From positions 52,151 through 116,150 of the forward strand of contig NZ_SCML01000014.1 of assembly GCF_005503365.1 (NCBI RefSeq): a stretch of 64,000 nucleotides of DNA, given 5' to 3'. Numbering within the stretch: position 1 is the first letter of the stretch; each line of letters starts with the position of its first letter. The DNA is from Hydrogenophaga sp. 2FB (lineage in GTDB: Bacteria; Pseudomonadota; Gammaproteobacteria; Burkholderiales; Burkholderiaceae_C). The notes beneath the pieces were generated by a model. The model was not told where the DNA came from. It ran no database searches and saw only the letters and a program-made list of their open reading frames with translations. This document shows, in pieces, positions 15,786 through 24,539 of this stretch. The position numbers were made by a program, and so were the translations under genes.

Positions 15786-17897
15786 GTGAACAACAAGAAG
15801 AAAGTGGTGCTGGTAGGCGCCGGCAACATCGCCAAGACCCATGCCGCCGCCTTGCGCGAGATTGCGGGTGTGGAGCTGTATGGCGTGTTCGACGTGAACG
15901 CCGCCACCGCCCAGGGTCTGGCCAAGGAGTTCGGCGCGGGCAAGGTGTTCCAGACGATCGAGGAAGCCGCGGCATCGGACGCCGACACCGTGCATGTGTT
16001 GACGCCACCGGACTTTCACCTGACCTCCGCCATGCCGTTCATTGCGGCGGGCAAGACCGTGCTGCTGGAAAAGCCCGTGGGCGTGAGCACCGCCGAATGC
16101 GAGCAGATGCGCGAAGCCGCGGCGCGGTCGGGCGCCATCATCGGCGTGAACCAGAACCTCGTGTTCAACCCCGCATACGTGCAACTCAAGGAGGCCATCG
16201 CCTCCGGCCGCCTGGGCAAGCCGCGTTACCTCGACTACGTGTACGAGGTGCCGCTGCGGCAACTCGCCGCCCGCCAGTTCGGCCACTGGATGTTCCGCAA
16301 GCCCTTGAACATCCTGCTGGAGCAGGCGGTACACCCGCTGTCCCAGGTGCTCGATCTGGCCGGATCGGTGCGCGAGCTCTCGTTGCTGGCCGAAGACCCA
16401 GTGGAGATTTCGCCCGGTGTGGGTCTGCACAACGCCTGTCAGGTGTCGCTGCGCTGCGACCGCATGCCCGCCCACATGCGCTTCCACGTGGGTGCCGAGT
16501 TCACCGTGTGCCGCATGACCGTGGTTTGCGACGACGGCGTGGCGGTGGCCGACATGTTCGCCAACCAGTTCCACACGATGGAGCGCACCGCCTACATGGA
16601 GCCGGTGGACGCCTGGCTGTCGGCGCGCGCCACGGGCAAGCAGGTGGCGGCGCAAGGCTTCGCGGTGCTGCGCGACTACGTTCTGGCCACGGCCAAACTC
16701 AAGCCCCGTTCCGACCCCTTCTACCTGGGCATGAAGGGCAGCCTGCAAGCCTTCTACAAGGAACTTGAGACCCAGGGCAAGCCGCGCATCGACCTGGACT
16801 TCGGCGCCGAGCTGGTGGCCGTCTGTGAGCAGATGGCCGCGGCCTTCAAGCCACTGCCCGCGCGCGCCGCGCAAGTGCCCGCGTCCGAGCCCACCGGCGA
16901 GCTGGTCGCCGTGCTCGGCGGCACCGGTTTCATCGGCTCGCACACCGTGGCCGCCTTGTTGGACCAGGGACATCGCGTGCGGGTGATGGCGCGCGGCGTG
17001 ACCAACCTGCAACCCGTCTTCAGCCGACCCGGTGTCGAGATCGTGCGCGGTGACGTCAAGAGCAAGGCGGATGTCGAACGCGCGGTGGCCGGCGCTCCCT
17101 ATGTGATCAACCTCGCGCACGGCGGGGGCGGTCCCAACTTCGAGGCCATCCGCGCCGCGATGGTGGATTCCGCCGTCATGGTGGCCGAGGCGTGCCGCGC
17201 CGCGGGCGTGCAGCGCATGGTGCACGTCGGTTCGATCGCCAGCCTGTACCTGGGTGACCAAGGCTCGACCATCACCGGCGACACGCCGCCCGACCCACGG
17301 CCCGAAACACGCGCCGACTACGCCCGCGCCAAGGCCCTGGCCGACAAGGCTTTGATGGACATCCACCGACAGACCGGATTCCCCATCGTGCTGATGCGCC
17401 CGGGCCTGGTGGTGGGTTCGGGGACCTCGCCCTTCCACAGCGGCCTGGGCTTCTTCAACAACGACCAGTACTGCGTGGGCTGGAACGGTGGCCAGAATGC
17501 GCTGCCCTGGGTGCTGGTGGGCGATTGCGCCTCGGCCATCGTGGCCGCGGTCACCGCGCCGTCGGCGCCGGGCCGTGCCTACAACCTGGTGGGCGATGTG
17601 CGCCCGAGCGCGCGGGAGTACCTGGCCGATCTGTCCAGGACGATCGGTCGGCCGGTGAAGTTCGTGCCGTCGTCCCCTACGGGGCTGTGGCTGGTGGAAA
17701 TGGGCAAATGGCTGATCAAGCGCGTGACCGGCCGCTCCGTGCCCCGGCCATTCAAGCGCGATCTGTTGTCGCGTGGCCTGCTGGCCAGCGTCGACTGCAG
17801 CAATGCCAAACAGGATCTGGGCTGGAAACCGGTGGCCGACCAGGCCACCTTCCACCGCCAGGCCATGGCGGTGCATGCCGCGGAAAATTCTGCATGA
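15786..17897 (+). CDS. Two-domain fusion: Gfo/Idh/MocA oxidoreductase + NAD-dependent sugar epimerase/dehydratase
   Basis: A 703-residue protein joining two nucleotide-sugar enzymes. Residues 1-370 are a Gfo/Idh/MocA dehydrogenase: Rossmann motif VVLVGAGNIAKTHAAA at the start, then VLLEKPVGVS with the catalytic Lys. Residues 374-700 are an extended SDR: VAVLGGTGFIGSHTVAAL near 376 and the catalytic YARAK at about 512, with a Ser in HVGSIASLYL. The two halves are normally separate proteins. The pair suggests sequential oxidation and epimerisation/dehydration of one UDP- or GDP-sugar for the EPS. GTG start with AAAGAGGA upstream. The 3' end overlaps the next gene by 4 bp (ATGA). Substrate unknown. 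Confidence 0.88.
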   Translation: MNNKKKVVLVGAGNIAKTHAAALREIAGVELYGVFDVNAATAQGLAKEFGAGKVFQTIEEAAASDADTVHVLTPPDFHLTSAMPFIAAGKTVLLEKPVGVSTAECEQMREAAARSGAIIGVNQNLVFNPAYVQLKEAIASGRLGKPRYLDYVYEVPLRQLAARQFGHWMFRKPLNILLEQAVHPLSQVLDLAGSVRELSLLAEDPVEISPGVGLHNACQVSLRCDRMPAHMRFHVGAEFTVCRMTVVCDDGVAVADMFANQFHTMERTAYMEPVDAWLSARATGKQVAAQGFAVLRDYVLATAKLKPRSDPFYLGMKGSLQAFYKELETQGKPRIDLDFGAELVAVCEQMAAAFKPLPARAAQVPASEPTGELVAVLGGTGFIGSHTVAALLDQGHRVRVMARGVTNLQPVFSRPGVEIVRGDVKSKADVERAVAGAPYVINLAHGGGGPNFEAIRAAMVDSAVMVAEACRAAGVQRMVHVGSIASLYLGDQGSTITGDTPPDPRPETRADYARAKALADKALMDIHRQTGFPIVLMRPGLVVGSGTSPFHSGLGFFNNDQYCVGWNGGQNALPWVLVGDCASAIVAAVTAPSAPGRAYNLVGDVRPSAREYLADLSRTIGRPVKFVPSSPTGLWLVEMGKWLIKRVTGRSVPRPFKRDLLSRGLLASVDCSNAKQDLGWKPVADQATFHRQAMAVHAAENSA

Positions 17898-19018
17898 GCG
17901 AGGGCGCGCGCCCGCAACGCGTGCTGCTGCACGCCTTCTCCACCTTCAAGCTGGGAGGGCCGCAGGCGCGGTTCGTGCAGTTGGCCAACGCGCTGGGGCC
18001 GGCCTACCGCCACATCGTCGTTGCGATGGACAACTGCTTCGACGCCGGCGAGCGGCTCGACCCTGCCGTGCAATGGGAGCCCCTGCTGCTCGACGTGGTC
18101 AAGGGCGGCGCACTGGCCAACCGCGGTGCCTTTCGCGCCGTGCTGCAGCGCCTGAAGCCCGATCTGCTGCTGTCCTACAACTGGGGTGCCATTGAGTGGG
18201 CGGCGGCGAACCTGCCTCGCGTGGTGCGGCACGTGCACGTGGAGGATGGTTTCGGACCGGAAGAAGCCGCGCAGCAACTGCCTCGCCGCGTGTGGATGCG
18301 GCGCGTGTTGCTGGGCTGGAACCGCGTGTCGGTGGTGGTGGCGTCGCGCAACCTGGAGCGCATCGCCACAGGCATCTGGAAATTGCCGGCAAGCCGGGTG
18401 AGCTTTCTTCCCAACGGCGTGGATATTCCTGCCGAGGCGCGTGCCGGATTTCCCGGCGCGGATGCCGGGCGGCCGGTGTGCATCGGTACCGTGGCCGGGC
18501 TTCGGCCTGAAAAGAACATCGCGCGGCTGATCCGCGCGTTCGCTGGCGTGCGAGCTCGGCGTTCCGCCCGCCTTGTCGTGGTGGGCGATGGCGCCCAACG
18601 CCACGATCTGCAGACGCTTGCCGAGCAACTCGGCGTCGAAGGCGACGTGGAGTTCACCGGTTATCTCAAGGATCCTTCCAAGCGCCTGAAAGACTTCGAT
18701 CTGTTCGCCTTGTCGTCGGACACCGAGCAACTGCCGATCGCATTGCTCGAAGCCATGGCGGTGGGCATGCCCGTGGTGGCCACGCGCGTGGGTGACGTGG
18801 GCGACATCCTGGCGGACGTTTCGCCCGACAACCTCTGCGAACCCGAAGACGGCCCGTTCGCGGCCGCGCTGTCGCGCGCTCTGGAGCGTTTGCCGATGTG
18901 GCCCGCTTGGGCGAAGGCCGGCCGCGAGAAGGTGCAGTCGGCGTATTCCAAGGCCCTCATGACCGCGCAATGGAAGCGGGTGTTTGATGGCCAACTTCAC
19001 CGATCTCCGACGGCATGA
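17894..19018 (+). CDS. Glycosyltransferase family 4 protein
   Basis: Retaining GT-B glycosyltransferase of 374 residues, started at the ATG in the ATGA overlap with the fusion gene; longer upstream reading would overlap that gene extensively. N-terminal acceptor domain: LLHAFSTFKLGGPQARFVQL. Donor domain: IGTVAGLRPEKNIARLIRAF, LVVVGDGAQRHDLQTLAEQ, VEFTGYLKDPSK and the E-x7-E motif region SSDTEQLPIALLEAMAVGMPVVAT. It transfers an unidentified sugar during assembly of the lipid-linked EPS repeat in the cytoplasm. Confidence 0.9.
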   Translation: MSEGARPQRVLLHAFSTFKLGGPQARFVQLANALGPAYRHIVVAMDNCFDAGERLDPAVQWEPLLLDVVKGGALANRGAFRAVLQRLKPDLLLSYNWGAIEWAAANLPRVVRHVHVEDGFGPEEAAQQLPRRVWMRRVLLGWNRVSVVVASRNLERIATGIWKLPASRVSFLPNGVDIPAEARAGFPGADAGRPVCIGTVAGLRPEKNIARLIRAFAGVRARRSARLVVVGDGAQRHDLQTLAEQLGVEGDVEFTGYLKDPSKRLKDFDLFALSSDTEQLPIALLEAMAVGMPVVATRVGDVGDILADVSPDNLCEPEDGPFAAALSRALERLPMWPAWAKAGREKVQSAYSKALMTAQWKRVFDGQLHRSPTA

Positions 19019-19031
19019 CGCCGCTCGACCC

Positions 19032-20213
19032 ATGAAAATCCTGTACCACCACCGCACCGCATCGAAAGACGGCCAGGCCGTTCACATCGAAGAGATGATC
19101 GAGGCCTTGCGCAGCGAAGGGCACGAGGTGCGCGTGGTCAGCCCGGGCGGCGACGAGCCCGATGCGGGCGCGCCAGGTCAAGGCGGCAACGGGAAGATGG
19201 GCAGCGACATGGGTTGGGTGCACTGGCTCAAGGCGCGGATGCCCAAGGCCATGTACGAGCTCATGGAACTGGCGTACAGCGTGCTGGCGTACCGCAAGCT
19301 GATCAAGGCCGCGCGCGATTTCAAGCCCGATGTCATCTACGAGCGCTACAACCTGTTCCTGCTCAGTGGGTTGATGGCCAGGAAGCGCCTGGGCATCCCG
19401 CTGTTGCTGGAGGTGAATGCCCCCCTGGTGCTCGAACGCTCCCAACACAGCGGTGGGCTCGCATTGAAAAGCCTCGCGCGCTGGGCCGAAGGCGTGGCCT
19501 GGCGCGGCGCCGACTGCGTCCTGCCGGTGACCGACGTGCTGGCCGACCACGTGCGCGCCCGTGGCGTGCCCGACAGCCGCATCCAGGTGATCCCCAATGG
19601 CATCAACCGGGCTCACTTCGCGCAGGCGCCCCGCCAGGACGAAGCCAAGGCCCGTCTGGGCCTGCAGGGCCGGCTGGTGTTGGGGTTCACGGGCTTCGTG
19701 CGCGACTGGCACGGCGTGGACCGCGTGGTGGACTGGATGGCGTCCTCCCAGGCACCCGCCCACACCCATCTGCTGGTGGTGGGCGACGGCCCTGTGCGCG
19801 ATGCGTTGGAGCAGCAGGCCCGACGCCTGGGCCTGGCCGATCGCGTGTCGTTCACCGGCGTGATCCACCGCGACCAGGTGCCCGCGCATGTGGCCGCGTT
19901 CGATGTGGCGCTGCAGCCCGCCGTGACGCCCTATGCATCGCCGCTGAAACTGATGGAGTACCTTGTGTTGGGCAAAGCCATCATCGCGCCGGCAACGCCC
20001 AATCTGCGGGAAGTGCTGGTGCACGAAGACAATGCGCTCCTGTTCGACGAGAGCGCACCCATCGGGATGCAGGACGCCCTGACCCGTGTGTGCAAGGACG
20101 AGGTCTTGCGTAACCGGTTGGCGAGCTCCGCCCACGACACCATTGCCCGGCTGGACCTGACCTGGCTGGGCAATGCGCGCCGGGTGGTCGGCCTGGTGAA
20201 GAAGCTCACATGA
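19032..20213 (+). CDS. Glycosyltransferase family 4 protein
   Basis: GT4 enzyme of 393 residues beginning MKILYHHRTASKDGQAVHIEEM. A TTG at 18984 would give 16 extra non-conserved residues inside the previous gene, so the ATG at 19032 is preferred. Donor-site motifs are visible: VLGFTGFVRDWHGVDRVVDW, LLVVGDGPVRDALEQQA, VSFTGVIHRDQVPAHVAAFD and YASPLKLMEYLVLGKAIIAP. Its end overlaps the next gene by 4 bp (ATGA), continuing the translational coupling of the operon. The sugar and linkage cannot be read from sequence. Confidence 0.9.
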   Translation: MKILYHHRTASKDGQAVHIEEMIEALRSEGHEVRVVSPGGDEPDAGAPGQGGNGKMGSDMGWVHWLKARMPKAMYELMELAYSVLAYRKLIKAARDFKPDVIYERYNLFLLSGLMARKRLGIPLLLEVNAPLVLERSQHSGGLALKSLARWAEGVAWRGADCVLPVTDVLADHVRARGVPDSRIQVIPNGINRAHFAQAPRQDEAKARLGLQGRLVLGFTGFVRDWHGVDRVVDWMASSQAPAHTHLLVVGDGPVRDALEQQARRLGLADRVSFTGVIHRDQVPAHVAAFDVALQPAVTPYASPLKLMEYLVLGKAIIAPATPNLREVLVHEDNALLFDESAPIGMQDALTRVCKDEVLRNRLASSAHDTIARLDLTWLGNARRVVGLVKKLT

Positions 20214-21382
20214 AAAAGATCCTTCTTTTCTCCAGCCTGTACCCGAGCGAGGTGCGGCCCATCCACGGCATCTTTGTCGAGACCCGCCTGCGCGAGCTGC
20301 TCAAGACCGGTGAGGTGGAGGCGCGGGTGGTGGCGCCCGTGCCGTGGTTCCCCTCGAGGGCCAAGCGCTTTGGCGAGTACGCGCAGTTCGCCGCCACCCC
20401 CCGGCGGGAACACCGCAATGGCATCGAGGTTCATCACCCTCGGTATGTGTTGTTGCCCAAGGTGGGCATGAACCTGGCGCCATACACCATGGCGCTGGCC
20501 GCGCTGCCCACCCTTCGGCGACTGCAGAAGGAGGGCTTCGACTTCGACCTGATCGATGCCCACTACTACTACCCGGACGGCGTTGCCGCCGGGCTGCTGG
20601 CCAAGTGGCTGGGCAAGCCTTTCGTCGTCACCGCCCGGGGCACGGACCTCAACCTGATTCCGCAATACCCGTTCCCGCGCAAGTTGATCCTGGAGACCGC
20701 CCGCCGCGCGAGCGGCTCCATCGGCGTGTGCAAGGCGCTCATGGATACCCTGCAAGGATTGGGCGCCGACGGGGCCAAGCTGCATACCCTGCGCAACGGG
20801 GTGGATCTCGAGCGCTTTGTGCCAGAGTCGCGCGCGGCCGCCCGCGAGCGTCTGAAGCTGGACGCGGAGGGGCCGTACCTCTTGTCCGTGGGACACCTGA
20901 TCGAACGCAAGGGCCACCATGTGGCGATCGAGGCGTTGCCTTCCATTCCCGGCCTGAAGCTGCTGATCGCGGGCGGTGGGCCGGAGCAGGGCGCACTCAA
21001 GGCCTTGGCGCAACGGCTCAACGTCAGCGACCGTGTGCACTGGGTGGGTGTGGTGCCTCAAACCGAACTCAAGTGGTGGTACAGCGCCGCCGACGCTTTG
21101 GCGCTGTGCTCCAGCCGGGAAGGTTGGGCCAACGTGCTGCTGGAAGCCATGGCGTGTGGTACACCGGTGATCGCCACCAACATCTGGGGAACGCCCGAGG
21201 TGGTGAGCCGCCCCGAGGCCGGTGTCCTCATGGCACGCCGCGATGGCGCCGCACTGGCCCAGGCCTGGCAGGAACTCGTGAGCCATTTGCCGGCCCGCGA
21301 AGCCACGCGTGCCCATGCGGAAACGTTCTCCTGGGACCCCACCACGCACGGCCAGCTCGACCTCTTTCGGAGAATCGCATGA
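20210..21382 (+). CDS. Glycosyltransferase family 4 protein
   Basis: GT4 enzyme of 390 residues starting MKKILLFSSLYPSEVRPIHGIFVE. The acceptor-domain block FDLIDAHYYYPDGVAA and donor-domain blocks LLSVGHLIERKGHHVAIEAL, LLIAGGGPEQGALKALAQ, VHWVGVVPQTELKWWYSAAD and SSREGWANVLLEAMACGTPVIAT are clear. It overlaps the preceding and following genes by 4 bp each. It is the fourth glycosyltransferase of the operon, so the repeat unit probably has at least four added sugars plus an initiating sugar attached by an enzyme outside the window. Confidence 0.92.
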   Translation: MKKILLFSSLYPSEVRPIHGIFVETRLRELLKTGEVEARVVAPVPWFPSRAKRFGEYAQFAATPRREHRNGIEVHHPRYVLLPKVGMNLAPYTMALAALPTLRRLQKEGFDFDLIDAHYYYPDGVAAGLLAKWLGKPFVVTARGTDLNLIPQYPFPRKLILETARRASGSIGVCKALMDTLQGLGADGAKLHTLRNGVDLERFVPESRAAARERLKLDAEGPYLLSVGHLIERKGHHVAIEALPSIPGLKLLIAGGGPEQGALKALAQRLNVSDRVHWVGVVPQTELKWWYSAADALALCSSREGWANVLLEAMACGTPVIATNIWGTPEVVSRPEAGVLMARRDGAALAQAWQELVSHLPAREATRAHAETFSWDPTTHGQLDLFRRIA

Positions 21383-21546
21383 CCGAAGCCTTGTTGCTGT
21401 TTGCCCAGCTCGTTTTGTTCGGCTTGCTGTTGCGCGGGGTGTGGCGGATGAGCCGCAACCCCAAGAACGGTTCGCTCGGCATCTTTTCCTATACCGAGGT
21501 TGACGAGAGTGCTCCGGCACCCGTCAAGCACAAAAAAGCCAGGTAA
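21379..21546 (+). CDS. Small single-span membrane protein (55 residues)
   Basis: A short gene starting at the ATG in the ATGA overlap with the glycosyltransferase and ending 5 bp before the ligase gene. The product has one hydrophobic N-terminal helix (ALLLFAQLVLFGLLLRGVW), then a short basic region, an acidic stretch and a basic C-terminus (KHKKAR). No family is recognised. Coupling on both sides and operon placement argue that it is real. It might be an accessory subunit of the polymerase/ligase or of a membrane glycosyltransferase; this is inference only. Confidence 0.6.
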   Translation: MTEALLLFAQLVLFGLLLRGVWRMSRNPKNGSLGIFSYTEVDESAPAPVKHKKAR

Positions 21547-21551
21547 GACCG

Positions 21552-22862
21552 ATGCGCGATCTGCTGGCTTTTGCGGCCATCTTTCTGTTCCTTCCGATGG
21601 CTTTGTCGAACGCGTTCGTCGCGTACCTGCTGTGGGGCTGGGCCGGCCTGATTGCCCTAAGCAGCTATGTGTTCGGCTTCATGGGCGTGGTGCCACTCGT
21701 GCAGGTCTTTGCGCTGCTGACGCTGGGGGCCCTGCTCATGCGCAGTGGTGGGGACAAGTTCGAGCGCATCGAACTCAACCGCACCAGCGTTCTGATGATC
21801 CTTTTTGCCACGCACGGGCTCTTTGTTGCGCTGTTCGCCTATCCCGGCCTGGGGCGCAACTGGGAGTTGTTCGGCAATGTGGCGAAGACGGTGCTGTTCT
21901 GCCTTCTGATGCCGGTGTTCGTGACCTCGCGCTACCGCATTCACGCCATGGTGGTGATGGTTGCCCTGGCCACCAGTTTCCACGGCGCACTGGACGGGCT
22001 CAAGTTCATCGCCAGTGGCGGCGCTCACAACGCCAGGGGCATTCCGAAGTTCGGGGACAACAACCACTTCGCGATGGTGTTGCTCATGGCACTGCCGATG
22101 CTGTACTACCTGTTCCAGGTCTCGGCCCAAAAGCTCACGAAGCTGGGATTTGCCGTGATGCTGCCCTTGATTGCGTTTGCCGTTGTGGCCACTGCGTCGC
22201 GGGGTGCCCTCATCGGCCTTTGCGTGATCGTCTTCTGGATTCTCATGAAGAGCCGGCAACGATTGATCGGCATTGTGCTGGTAGCCATCAGCGCCGCGGT
22301 GGTTGTGCAGTTGGCGCCGGAGTCCTGGAGCCAGCGCATGGAAACCATCGGAAGCGCCAAGGAGGACGATTCGCTGCTGGGACGGTTCGGCGCCTGGAAG
22401 GTGAGTTCGGCCATTGCCGTGGCCAATCCGATCGTGGGCGGGGGGTTCCGGGCCGTGCAATCCAGCGCCGTGTGGGACGCGTTCAAGGATGCGCCCAATC
22501 TGTTGCCGTTTGTGGAGATTCCGCCGTTCAGCCTGTCGGGGGTGGCCGCCCACAGCATCTGGTTTGAAGTGATGGGCGACATGGGCTTCGTCGGCATCCT
22601 GCTGTTCATGGCATTGATCGCCAATGCGTTTCTGACGCTCCGGGAGATTCGCAAGATGGTCCGGATAAGGGGCCCGAGTCTGCGCTGGGCATCCGATCTG
22701 GCGGACATGTTGGGCGCGGCGTTGCTGGCCTATGTGGTGACGGGCTCGTTGCTCAGCGCCGCTTACTTCGAGCTTCCCTACATCTTCATGATGCTGATGG
22801 AGGTGTTGAAGCAGTTTGTGCGCAAGCAGGTGGCCATGCAGGAGAAGCCCCCGATCGCGTGA
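21552..22862 (+). CDS. O-antigen ligase/polymerase family membrane protein (XrtA-associated ligase-like)
   Basis: Polytopic inner-membrane protein of 436 residues with about ten hydrophobic segments and a large periplasmic loop (about 255-335) containing ESWSQRMETIGSAKEDDSLLGRFGAWKVSSAIAV split across the Wzy_C-type region. The conserved Arg and the HSIW motif of the O-antigen ligase family (VAAHSIWFEVMGDMGFVG) are present. It resembles the probable O-glycosylation ligase of exosortase-A loci (TIGR03097 by recollection). It should polymerise or transfer lipid-linked EPS repeats in the periplasm. Last gene of the operon; no clear hairpin terminator is seen in the 34 bp before the convergent flippase gene. 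Confidence 0.85.
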   Translation: MRDLLAFAAIFLFLPMALSNAFVAYLLWGWAGLIALSSYVFGFMGVVPLVQVFALLTLGALLMRSGGDKFERIELNRTSVLMILFATHGLFVALFAYPGLGRNWELFGNVAKTVLFCLLMPVFVTSRYRIHAMVVMVALATSFHGALDGLKFIASGGAHNARGIPKFGDNNHFAMVLLMALPMLYYLFQVSAQKLTKLGFAVMLPLIAFAVVATASRGALIGLCVIVFWILMKSRQRLIGIVLVAISAAVVVQLAPESWSQRMETIGSAKEDDSLLGRFGAWKVSSAIAVANPIVGGGFRAVQSSAVWDAFKDAPNLLPFVEIPPFSLSGVAAHSIWFEVMGDMGFVGILLFMALIANAFLTLREIRKMVRIRGPSLRWASDLADMLGAALLAYVVTGSLLSAAYFELPYIFMMLMEVLKQFVRKQVAMQEKPPIA

Positions 22863-22896
22863 CCTGCCGGGTCGCGCAGCCAGCCAACCCGTCCGG

Positions 22897-24348
22897 TCAG
22901 GCCCGTTTGAACAACAGGGCTGCCGCGCTGTTCTTCATGTTGCGCAACTCGGTCTCTATCGGCGGCTTGAAGATCACGACGCAGGCGTACCAGACCACCA
23001 GGAACACCACGCCGTTGAAGAGCAGGCTGAAGAAGATCGGGAACGTCGAGTGCACGTAGGTTTTCAGCAGGTAGCTGACCGCCCCGGTGATGAGCGAGAT
23101 CAGCAGGATGGGCACGTTCCCGCGAAGCCACATCCTGAACCCGAGGCCGAAGTAGATCTTGTTGACCATTGCGTACAGCGGAATGCCCACCAGTTGTCCG
23201 ACGGCCATCGCGATGCCGAAGCTCACCAGTGTGCCGTCGAACAGCACGATGGCCAGGACCACCTTGATGAGCAGCACCAGCAGCAGCGGCACCGCCGCCG
23301 CGTAAGGCTTGCCGATGCTCGTCAACGCGGGTGCGACCAGTCGAAACAGAACCGCCGCGGCTCCCGCGAGGCACAGCCAGGGTATGACATCGATGCTGGC
23401 CACCCACTGCGGACCGAAGAGGAAGAGGATGATTTCCCGGTCCATCACGGTCATCCAGACCATGGCCGGAATGATGATGACGGATATGTAGGACGACGCC
23501 TGCTGGATGGCCACAGCCATGTTCTCGTTGGCGTGGTGCAGCTTGGAAAGATAGGGCAGGGCGAAGTAGTCGATAGTGGACTTGAGCACCGTGTACGGCA
23601 AGGACACGGCGGAAGCGGCTTTGCTGAAATAGCCGACCGCCGCAGGCGTGCTCATCTTGCCCAGCATCACGTCCGGCAACGCGGCATCCAGGGCCGCCGT
23701 CGTGGAGGTCACGATGGTGCCGGTGCCGAAATGGGTGATCTTCTTCCAGCCCTTGAGGCTCGGCATCCACGGTATGGGCGTGGTGGAGTACCAGTGGTAG
23801 GCGGCGCCGGTGACGATGATGTTGATCAGATTGGCCCAGGCCATGGTCATGTGCCCGTGACCGGTGTACGCCAGCGCGATGGTCGAACAGAAGTACGTGA
23901 TGACCGAGATCGCCGTGACCTTGGATGTCCGCTTGACCTCCAGGTTGCGTGTGAGCAGGGCATACGGAATGGAGCCGAACGGTATGAAGACAAAGCCGAT
24001 GGCGAGCACCTTCACCACGTCCGAAACTTCCGGTGTCTTGAAGAAGCCGGACCACAGGCCGGAGGTGAAAAACAGGATTGCCGCCACCGACCACGAAGAG
24101 ACCAGCAACACGCCCAATGCGGTCTTGATGGTCTGTTCGGTGACCTCTTTCTCCTTGACGATGTAGGAGAAGACACCAAAGTCACGGAACACGTGGGCAA
24201 AGCTGATGAGGATTGCGCTCATCGAGAAGATGCCGATGTCCGTTGGCGTGAGCATGCGCGCCAGAATGACCGACAAGGCAAAGTTGGCGACCGTGGCGCC
24301 GTTGCTCACCAGGAACTGGAGACCGATTTTTTTTCTGATCGAGTTCAA
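22897..24348 (-). CDS. Wzx-type polysaccharide flippase (MOP superfamily)
   Basis: Integral membrane protein of 483 residues with about 12-14 predicted helices, of the polysaccharide-transporter branch of the MOP superfamily. N-terminal motif FLVSNGATVANFALSVILARMLTPTDIGIFSM is typical of Wzx/lipopolysaccharide flippases. It should flip the undecaprenyl-linked EPS repeat to the periplasmic face for polymerisation. It starts with TTG at 24348 without an obvious Shine-Dalgarno sequence, so the start is uncertain. It faces the EPS operon tail-to-tail, yet completes that pathway functionally. Confidence 0.88.
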   Translation of the reverse strand: MNSIRKKIGLQFLVSNGATVANFALSVILARMLTPTDIGIFSMSAILISFAHVFRDFGVFSYIVKEKEVTEQTIKTALGVLLVSSWSVAAILFFTSGLWSGFFKTPEVSDVVKVLAIGFVFIPFGSIPYALLTRNLEVKRTSKVTAISVITYFCSTIALAYTGHGHMTMAWANLINIIVTGAAYHWYSTTPIPWMPSLKGWKKITHFGTGTIVTSTTAALDAALPDVMLGKMSTPAAVGYFSKAASAVSLPYTVLKSTIDYFALPYLSKLHHANENMAVAIQQASSYISVIIIPAMVWMTVMDREIILFLFGPQWVASIDVIPWLCLAGAAAVLFRLVAPALTSIGKPYAAAVPLLLVLLIKVVLAIVLFDGTLVSFGIAMAVGQLVGIPLYAMVNKIYFGLGFRMWLRGNVPILLISLITGAVSYLLKTYVHSTFPIFFSLLFNGVVFLVVWYACVVIFKPPIETELRNMKNSAAALLFKRA

Positions 24349-24539
24349 CGGTGGGTTCCAGGATTTTCAGGATGCGAGTGGCATGCGGGGGCTGCACAAC
24401 CCAGATGCTCTGCGGCCACGGGCTGTGCGTCTCAAAGCCGTTCGATTGTATTGAACCAAAGCATGGATATGCCCCTTGAAGGCCGGAGGAATGCGGTATT
24501 TCACACCACATTCCCCATTCGGAGAAGAGGCGGAAGGGG
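24349..24539. other. Short intergenic region with an imperfect inverted repeat
   Basis: No gene is supported here. An imperfect dyad GGAATGCGGT / ACCACATTCC with a 7-nt loop lies at 24488-24514, just downstream of the phosphopantetheinyl transferase gene. It lacks a T-run on the minus strand, so it is at best a weak terminator or processing site. Confidence 0.3.

Noticed and set aside
13790..17876. Two minus-strand open frames of 630 and 701 codons opposite the amidotransferase and fusion genes
   Set aside because: Both are mirror frames of well-supported genes with catalytic motifs; no independent coding evidence.
22863..22896. Terminator between the EPS ligase and flippase genes
   Set aside because: The 34-bp gap has only a short imperfect dyad and no T-run, so a hairpin terminator could not be supported.
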